A stretch of DNA of 64,000 nt from Sphaerospermopsis torques-reginae ITEP-024 (GTDB taxonomy: Bacteria > Cyanobacteriota > Cyanobacteriia > Cyanobacteriales > Nostocaceae). Location: contig NZ_CP080598.1 of the NCBI RefSeq assembly GCF_019598945.1, positions 682,001 to 746,000 of the forward strand, read 5' to 3'. Positions 58,867 to 64,000 of the stretch are shown piece after piece (the first letter of the stretch is position 1; the number at the start of each line of letters is the position of its first letter). Made by a program: the position numbers and the translations under genes. The notes beneath the pieces were generated by a model. That model made no database searches and was not told the origin of the DNA. It worked only from the letters and a program-made list of their open reading frames with translations.

Positions 58867-59178
58867 ATGCTACACCGCAAGATTTATCAACTGTGTTGCG
58901 ACGGGCGGGAGGTATGTGTTTTTTTGCGGGATCAGCAACGCTGGATAGAGCGGGCCCGCATTATAGATATAGAGGGTGATCTAGTGACTCTACGCTATGA
59001 AACAGACGAAGAAGACGAAGTTTGTTCTTGGGAAGAGATGGTTCGCCTAGAAAGCATTGGCTCGGTAACGCAAAAATTAGCTTCCGTACCACGGGGTAAT
59101 GTAGAACCTCTCATGACTGAAGATTGTCCTGAATCGGAACGTATCCGTAACCGTTTTACTGACTTGAATCCCGACTAA
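58867..59178 (+). CDS. DUF6679-like small protein
   Basis: A 103-residue acidic protein. The middle WIERARIIDIEGDLVTLRYETDEEDEVCSWEEMVRLESI looks like a small SH3/Tudor-like barrel, consistent with the cyanobacterial DUF6679 family. Cysteines at residues 10-11, 17 and about 53 are scattered. No signal peptide. Function unknown. It is convergent with the MBL/beta-CASP gene, across a repeat hairpin. Confidence 0.75.
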   Translation: MLHRKIYQLCCDGREVCVFLRDQQRWIERARIIDIEGDLVTLRYETDEEDEVCSWEEMVRLESIGSVTQKLASVPRGNVEPLMTEDCPESERIRNRFTDLNPD

Positions 59179-59245
59179 TAACTCTTTGTCTACCCAAAAA
59201 TTACCATTTAGGGACTAGGGAAAGAAAATTTTAGATTTTAGATTT

Positions 59246-59302
59246 TAGATTTTGGATTTTGGATTGCAAGTAATTCAAACACAATCCAAAATCCAAAATC
59301 CA
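59246..59302. terminator. Heptamer-repeat hairpin between convergent genes
   Basis: The left arm at 59246-59266 pairs with 59282-59302 over 21 bases with one mismatch and a 15-base loop. It is built of GATTTTG/CAAAATC heptamers and placed exactly between two convergent genes, so a bidirectional terminator is likely. Confidence 0.6.
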
Positions 59303-59319
59303 GCAATCCTAACTCCTAT

Positions 59320-61011
59320 TCAGGATTCTAGATCAGATAAACGTTCAAAGGCAGGACAATAACCTTCCAGGGTAACTTTAAAGTTATACAATGGGGCTGC
59401 GGGATTCCAACACCGTTGCCCCCTCTGGTATTTGCACGTACCACAACACTCTAAATCTGACCAGGTATAGGGGTGCTTACTACGGGCTGCATCTAAGCTG
59501 TTTTGATTCAGTAGTTCTCGTTGAGACAACCCTCTTAATACCAGTTCTTCCCCTTGCCAACGGGCTTCTATTAAACCAGTATCCGCAAATTGCTGCCAAC
59601 GCGAATCCTCTGTAATTGCTTCTGGTAGGGTGATTGTAATGACTGTTTCTAATTCCGTTAACTCCCCTTCATAATTAGTTTCTGGGGCGGAAGGTTGTAA
59701 AAATGTTTCACCAATGGGCAATTCTACCAAAATTCCCGCTGCTGGGGAATGAAGATGATAACGATTTTGTAACTCGTCTAAACTGGTTAGGTCAGCTAAG
59801 TAAGCAGGAGAACCGTGGATAAAAACCACGTGCTGGGGTCGTAAATTATGAATTAATTGAGTTGTTCCTGGTCCATCACTATGTTGAGCCAAAAGATAGC
59901 TTTCTATGGTGGTTGCTGCGGGATATTCTGGATTAACTTTGATATCTATTTTTTCTGGCAGGAGAATGAGCCAGGGTCCTGTGTTGGGTTGACAATATTT
60001 ACTTAAATCCGCTGTGGAGTCAGTGAGGACAATACAAGGTGAACTGCCTAAAGTAGTCAAATCTTCTACTTTTAAGCGTCGCACACGGGGACGTACCCTT
60101 TCATCCCAAAATAAAGGTTGATGACGGGCAAAATTCTGAACTGACGCGGGAAGATGGGGTAAAAGTTCTAAATAAGCATCACAACCAGCAGCTACATTAC
60201 CATCAACCCAAATATCTAAATCTCGGCCAGTAAAATGATGATGAGAACGTAACAACATCAACAATTCTTGACCTAAGCCTAAAGCCGGGGTGGGTAAAAT
60301 AATAGAACAGTGATCAGCTATGGCGCGGTTAATTCTTTCCGCTAGTTGATTTTCTTGGTTGCGGCGGTGGGGATGACGGGATGTTCCATAACTGCCTTCA
60401 ATTAACAGAACATCTAAATGTAAACCTCTTAACTCTTCTAAGCGCAACCCATCTACTAGGCGAGAATTGGAGAGGAAAAAATCTCCTGTGTACAGTAGTT
60501 TATAATCACGGTGCGGGGTGTGGTAGGTGAGAAGAATAGCCACAGCACCGGGAAGATGACCTGCGGGAAATAATTCCACAACTAAATTTTCTTGTATTTC
60601 TATAGGCGATCGCAAAGGTAACGCCTGACAAAAGGAAGGAATTTCTTCCGGTGTTTCTTTCGGCCAATTTAACGGTAATAACTTGCTAGTCACCTCACTA
60701 GCATAAATAGGTAACAGAGGAAAAGCTTGATTTAGTGCCAGCAAACCCCTAGCATGATCTGGGTGAGCATGACTAACCAAAACTAAATCTGCTGGTAATG
60801 GTGAACTACCCTTTTGTGCTGATTTAGTTATTTCTCTTGTCAGAGATGAAATATCCCCCAAACCGCAATCTAACAAAATGCGGTGGGGACCCATGCGTAT
60901 TAATAGACAGACACCTTCATCTTCATGCTGAACACTATAGGGCAGACATTCTAATTCATTAGCTGCATCCCCAGGATCAGGACGAGACGATACGGATAGA
61001 TCATCCCTCAT
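59320..61011 (-). CDS. MBL-fold/beta-CASP metallohydrolase with C-terminal Cys cluster
   Basis: A 563-residue protein. The metallo-beta-lactamase motif LVSHAHPDHARGLLAL (HxHxDH type) lies near residues 82-97, and further metal residues in YTGDFFLSNS. The middle resembles beta-CASP RNA/DNA-processing enzymes (VFIHGSPAYL). The C-terminal CGTCKYQRGQRCWNPAAP...YCPAF gives a four-cysteine cluster, perhaps zinc or iron-sulfur. Action on nucleic acid is likely, target unknown. A 40-residue membrane protein gene lies just upstream on the same strand. Confidence 0.85.
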   Translation of the reverse strand: MRDDLSVSSRPDPGDAANELECLPYSVQHEDEGVCLLIRMGPHRILLDCGLGDISSLTREITKSAQKGSSPLPADLVLVSHAHPDHARGLLALNQAFPLLPIYASEVTSKLLPLNWPKETPEEIPSFCQALPLRSPIEIQENLVVELFPAGHLPGAVAILLTYHTPHRDYKLLYTGDFFLSNSRLVDGLRLEELRGLHLDVLLIEGSYGTSRHPHRRNQENQLAERINRAIADHCSIILPTPALGLGQELLMLLRSHHHFTGRDLDIWVDGNVAAGCDAYLELLPHLPASVQNFARHQPLFWDERVRPRVRRLKVEDLTTLGSSPCIVLTDSTADLSKYCQPNTGPWLILLPEKIDIKVNPEYPAATTIESYLLAQHSDGPGTTQLIHNLRPQHVVFIHGSPAYLADLTSLDELQNRYHLHSPAAGILVELPIGETFLQPSAPETNYEGELTELETVITITLPEAITEDSRWQQFADTGLIEARWQGEELVLRGLSQRELLNQNSLDAARSKHPYTWSDLECCGTCKYQRGQRCWNPAAPLYNFKVTLEGYCPAFERLSDLES

Positions 61012-61038
61012 GCGCTCTAACTCTGGTTAATGTGCAGA

Positions 61039-61161
61039 TTAATGTGCAGAACCGTTGCCATGATAGTTGTCTGAATCATAAAAGCCATTTTTTGTACCGA
61101 AAAATAAGCACGCAAAGGTAAAGATAACAGTGAATCCTACTAAAATCAGCTTAACATCCAT
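61039..61161 (-). CDS. 40-residue single-helix membrane protein, NdhP-like
   Basis: Too short for routine gene finding. The start ATG at 61161 follows GAGGG about nine bases away. The protein has one helix (LILVGFTVIFTFACLFFG) and a short conserved-looking tail, GTKNGFYDSDNYHGNGSAH. The layout and tail resemble small cyanobacterial NDH-1 subunits such as NdhP; this is from memory and uncertain. Next gene downstream is the MBL protein, after 27 bases. Confidence 0.65.
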   Translation of the reverse strand: MDVKLILVGFTVIFTFACLFFGTKNGFYDSDNYHGNGSAH

Positions 61162-61249
61162 CGGTTTACCCTCGTTGATGAAACTAATTTTTATAGTAAT
61201 AGTGTGATTATCTATTTGGGCAGAATCGCTAGAAAATCTTTACTTTAGT

Positions 61250-61357
61250 TGGTAATTGGTAATTGGTAATTGGTAATTGGTGATTGGTGATTGGTGATTG
61301 GTGATTGGTGATTGGTAATTGGTAATTGGTAATTGATAATTGGTAATTGGTAATTGG
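61250..61357. repeat. TGGTAAT/TGGTGAT heptamer array
   Basis: About fifteen 7-base units (TGGTAAT, TGGTGAT, TTGATAA variants) between the NdhP-like gene and the GerMN lipoprotein gene, followed by GTCACCT repeats to 61400. STRR class. Confidence 0.9.
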
Positions 61358-61399
61358 GAAACATAAAATTGATTACCCAGTCACCAGTCACCTGTCACC

Positions 61400-61969
61400 T
61401 TAAAATACAACTTCCTGACCTCGTTCTGTAAAACGGACATCTTTGATGTTCCATTGGGGGTTACTGGTGAGGGTTTTACGGAGACTTCCAAATAAAGCGA
61501 ACTGTTCACAGCTAGAAAGAGAAACTATTTGCCGCTTGGAATAAGGATCAATTCGTAAATCAATTGTTGCAACTCCATTATCAACATTAACACGATATCC
61601 GACTATGCTGAAATCTGCTGTATCCCGTTCCTGTAAGATTTTGCCTACAGCTTCGTTAACTGGTTCGTCGGCTGATACTGAAGTTTGTTTAGAAACATAA
61701 TCTTGACATTGAGCATCACTTGTGTATAGGGTAACTTGAGTAGTTTTACCAAAAACAGCTTTAGAAGTTGCATCTGGAGAGGGTTGGTTGGAAAATGGTT
61801 GAGATGTTGGAGAATTTTGGGGAGTTGGGGAAACTGTATTGTTTGGTGTTGGTGTTGAAGTTGTATTATCAGAAATATCGCTAGAAGTACAACTGCTGAT
61901 GCCGGTGCCAACTGCTAATAAAATTACGGGTAAAATATATTTTATCTTAGTGTTCATATTAGTGTTCAT
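61400..61969 (-). CDS. GerMN-domain lipoprotein
   Basis: A 189-residue protein. The leader ends in GISSC, a lipobox, so it is probably an anchored lipoprotein in the inner membrane or periplasm. A Ser/Thr/Pro/Asn-rich linker (to about residue 75) is followed by a GerMN domain (VTLYTSDAQCQDYV...VNEAVGKILQERDTADFSIVGYRVNVDNGVATIDLRIDPYSKRQIVSLSSCEQFALFGSLRKTL). Two Cys in the domain may pair. Cell-wall or envelope role is inferred. An alternative start is four residues later. Confidence 0.88.
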   Translation of the reverse strand: MNTNMNTKIKYILPVILLAVGTGISSCTSSDISDNTTSTPTPNNTVSPTPQNSPTSQPFSNQPSPDATSKAVFGKTTQVTLYTSDAQCQDYVSKQTSVSADEPVNEAVGKILQERDTADFSIVGYRVNVDNGVATIDLRIDPYSKRQIVSLSSCEQFALFGSLRKTLTSNPQWNIKDVRFTERGQEVVF

Positions 61970-62486
61970 AAGTAATGTTTTGGGGCTGGATTAACTAGAC
62001 TAATCTTACTAATTTGTCTATATAGAAAATATAGTTACAAAACTAAGTAAGAGGTTTCTGCAAGTTCTCAGATAGATACATTAACTCTAAAAGCAAATCT
62101 GGGACTATTAGCGGAAATTTTTATTTTTATGTAAGCATTCAGCCGTCAGCTATCAGCTATCAGCAAAACTCATAAAAAACACAAATCTCAGCCTGTAAAT
62201 TTCTCTGCTTAAAGCCTATGTATCTAGTAAAATTATAATTTTATTGGCAGCTAGTCTACTTACATCTCAAAGCTGATTACTGATTACTGATATAGGACTC
62301 CTATTTGATTTTTGAACAGAACTCAGTACATACTGAAAGCCTTCTTTCCTGTTCCCTGTTCCCTGCGATGCACTGAGCTTGTCGAAGTGTTCCCTGTTCC
62401 CTGCCTCCACGAACAATTCATGAATCAAATCGGATCACTATAGCTGAAGACTTACATTTTTATTAATTATGGAGAAATTTATATAA
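61970..62486. other. Repeat-rich gap upstream of rsmA
   Basis: Holds TCAGCTA and CCCTGTTC-type short repeats, a CACTGAGCTTGTCGAAGTG palindrome near 62372, and no ORF. The rsmA promoter should lie near 62430-62480; no clear boxes. Confidence 0.5.
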
Positions 62487-63323
62487 ATGGTACAACCGCG
62501 CAAACAATTTGCTCAACATTGGTTAAAAAGTGAAAAGGCTCTTAACGCTATTGTTAAAGCAGCCGACTGTCAAGAAGATGATAGGATTTTGGAAATTGGT
62601 CCGGGTACAGGAATTTTAACTAAGCGTTTATTACCTTTAGTTTATTCTTTGGTTGCTGTTGAGATTGATAGAGATTTGTGTAAATTACTGGTAAAACAAC
62701 TAGGTGAAAGAGAAAATTTTTTACTGCTGCAAGGGGATTTTCTCACTCTTGATGTAGCTTCTCAATTAACAGCTTTTCCTAAGTTTCAAAAGCAAAATAA
62801 AGTTGTTGCCAATATTCCCTATAATATTACAGGTCCAATTATTGAAAAGTTACTGGGTACTATTGCTAACCCCAATCCTGAACCTTATGATTCTATTGTG
62901 TTACTGATTCAGAAAGAAGTAGCAGAAAGATTATATGCTAAACCAGGTTCAAGAACTTTTGGAGCGTTGTCGGTGCGGGTGCAGTATTTGGCAGATTGTG
63001 AGTTGATTTGTACAGTTCCCGCTGGTGCATTTTATCCACCACCAAAAGTTGATTCTGCTGTGGTGCGCTTAGTCCCCCGACAGAGAGAAATTACCGCTAA
63101 TGACCCCAAAAAGTTGGAAAATCTGGTTAAATTAGGGTTTGGGGCAAAGCGGAAAATGTTAAGAAATAACTTGCAATCGGTAATTGAGCGCGATCGCTTG
63201 ACCCAATTACTGGAACAATTAAATATTAATCCCCAATCTCGCGCCGAAGACCTCAGCGTTACACAATGGGTATCACTGGTAAATTCAGTGAACAGTGAAC
63301 AGGTGACAGGTGACAGTGAATAA
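62487..63323 (+). CDS. rsmA: 16S rRNA dimethyladenosine transferase (KsgA/RsmA)
   Basis: Dimethylates two adenosines near the 3' end of 16S rRNA during ribosome assembly, 278 residues. It shows QHWL at the N-terminus, SAM motif LEIGPGTGILT (about 35-45), VEIDRDLC, and the catalytic NIPYNITGPI. The C-terminal helical domain is complete. An ispE start follows 77 bases downstream, the usual order. Confidence 0.96.
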   Translation: MVQPRKQFAQHWLKSEKALNAIVKAADCQEDDRILEIGPGTGILTKRLLPLVYSLVAVEIDRDLCKLLVKQLGERENFLLLQGDFLTLDVASQLTAFPKFQKQNKVVANIPYNITGPIIEKLLGTIANPNPEPYDSIVLLIQKEVAERLYAKPGSRTFGALSVRVQYLADCELICTVPAGAFYPPPKVDSAVVRLVPRQREITANDPKKLENLVKLGFGAKRKMLRNNLQSVIERDRLTQLLEQLNINPQSRAEDLSVTQWVSLVNSVNSEQVTGDSE

Positions 63324-63400
63324 GCAGGGGGGTAGGGAGCAGGGGGAGGTTAATAACCTAATTACCAATTACCAATTACCAATTACCAATTACCACTTAT

Positions 63401-64000
63401 ATGCGTTCTTATAGCTTAATTGCACCTGCGAAAATTAACTTATATTTAGAAATCATCGGCGATCGCCCTGATGGATATCATGAGTTAGCCATGATACTCC
63501 AAAGCATTGACCTTGCAGATCAAATTGATTTACACGCTGCAAGTACAGAAGCGATTCGCGTTTATTGTAATCATCCCCAAGTACCTACAGATAACAGTAA
63601 TTTAGCATACCGAGCCGCTGCACTAATGGCCAAGAAATTTCCTGATGCTTTTAGTAATTTTGGTGGGATTGATATTACTGTGAAAAAAAACATTCCTGTT
63701 GCTGCGGGTTTAGCTGGAGGTTCGACAAATGCAGCAGCGGTGTTAGTGGGTATAGATTTGATGTGGAATTTGGGATTAACTCAATCAGAATTAGAAGAAT
63801 TAGGCGCACAACTCGGTTCAGATGTGCCATTTTGTATTTCTGGGGGAACAGTAATTGCTACTGGTAGAGGTGAAAAACTTTCTCCTTTACCTAGTTTAGA
63901 TCACATATATATAGTATTAGCTAAATATCGCAGTTTGGAAGTTTCCACAGCTTGGGCTTATAAAACCTATCGGCAAGTATTTGGTAGTACCTATATGACA
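63401..64000 (+). CDS. ispE: 4-diphosphocytidyl-2-C-methyl-D-erythritol kinase, 3' end cut
   Basis: Kinase of the MEP isoprenoid pathway. The translation from the ATG at 63401 begins [29 protein letters not shown], the GHMP-kinase substrate motif. The phosphate-binding loop [17 protein letters not shown] is near residues 100-116. About 200 of some 315 residues are visible; the rest lies past the window. It follows rsmA. Confidence 0.95.
   Translation, partial: MRSYSLIAPAKINLYLEIIGDRPDGYHELAMILQSIDLADQIDLHAASTEAIRVYCNHPQVPTDNSNLAYRAAALMAKKFPDAFSNFGGIDITVKKNIPVAAGLAGGSTNAAAVLVGIDLMWNLGLTQSELEELGAQLGSDVPFCISGGTVIATGRGEKLSPLPSLDHIYIVLAKYRSLEVSTAWAYKTYRQVFGSTYMT

Overview
The window is chromosomal DNA from a filamentous, probably heterocyst-forming cyanobacterium (order Nostocales). 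The reasons are the many HIP1 octamers (GCGATCGC), heptanucleotide STRR tandem repeats between genes, low G+C, typical cyanobacterial small proteins (DUF3285-like, DUF6679-like, DUF2358-like) and a dnaA/dnaN region carrying TTTTCCACA DnaA boxes. The genus cannot be fixed from the sequence alone.

Region by region. 1-5000 (all minus): dihydroxyacetone kinase dhaK-dhaL, a HMA2-like protein with a DUF5132-like membrane protein, peptide deformylase, and an HtrA-family protease. 5124-9779: dnaA, a tnpB (IS605/IS1341-type) element, a MITE with a broken RAYT transposase, five perfect DnaA boxes (probable oriC), then dnaN. 10300-12000: a Get3/ArsA ATPase with a C-terminal HSP20-like domain, and a DUF2358-like protein. 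12154-17194 (minus): a chaperone-usher pilus operon (pilin, chaperone, usher). The usher is split by a one-base frame change at an A9 tract, and tnpB debris sits between pilin and chaperone. 17400-20330: a small conserved-looking protein, two MITEs, and an HTH-REC-PAS regulator. 20333-28988: a Tat-exported FAD/Rieske oxidoreductase, an SMR transporter, prfB with programmed frameshift, ybeY-dgkA, a TrpG/PabA amidotransferase, a Tat-exported MBL protein, a pentapeptide protein and a twin-CX3C protein. 29192-39122: an FG-GAP protein, aminopeptidase P, a two-gene methyltransferase/nuclease unit, a GNAT acetyltransferase and ftsH.

39948-47117 is the most unusual block: three tandem P-loop NTPases on the plus strand. 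Two of them are single proteins joining a cytoplasmic STAND-like NTPase, a membrane helix and an extracytoplasmic periplasmic-binding (LivK-like) domain. The third gene has lost about 140 residues of the binding domain in frame. This looks like a receptor-NTPase system without an obvious named counterpart.

47171-64000 is mostly housekeeping: a P-type ATPase remnant, gltX, tRNA-Asp, a phytase-esterase-like protein, a TM0106-type RecB-like nuclease, a class V aminotransferase, an MBL/beta-CASP protein, a 40-residue membrane protein resembling NdhP, a GerMN lipoprotein, rsmA and the start of ispE. Intergenic gaps are crowded with repeats: heptamer arrays that fold into hairpins between genes, MITE families, and a pair of composite repeats whose 33-nt core is inverted relative to its arms.
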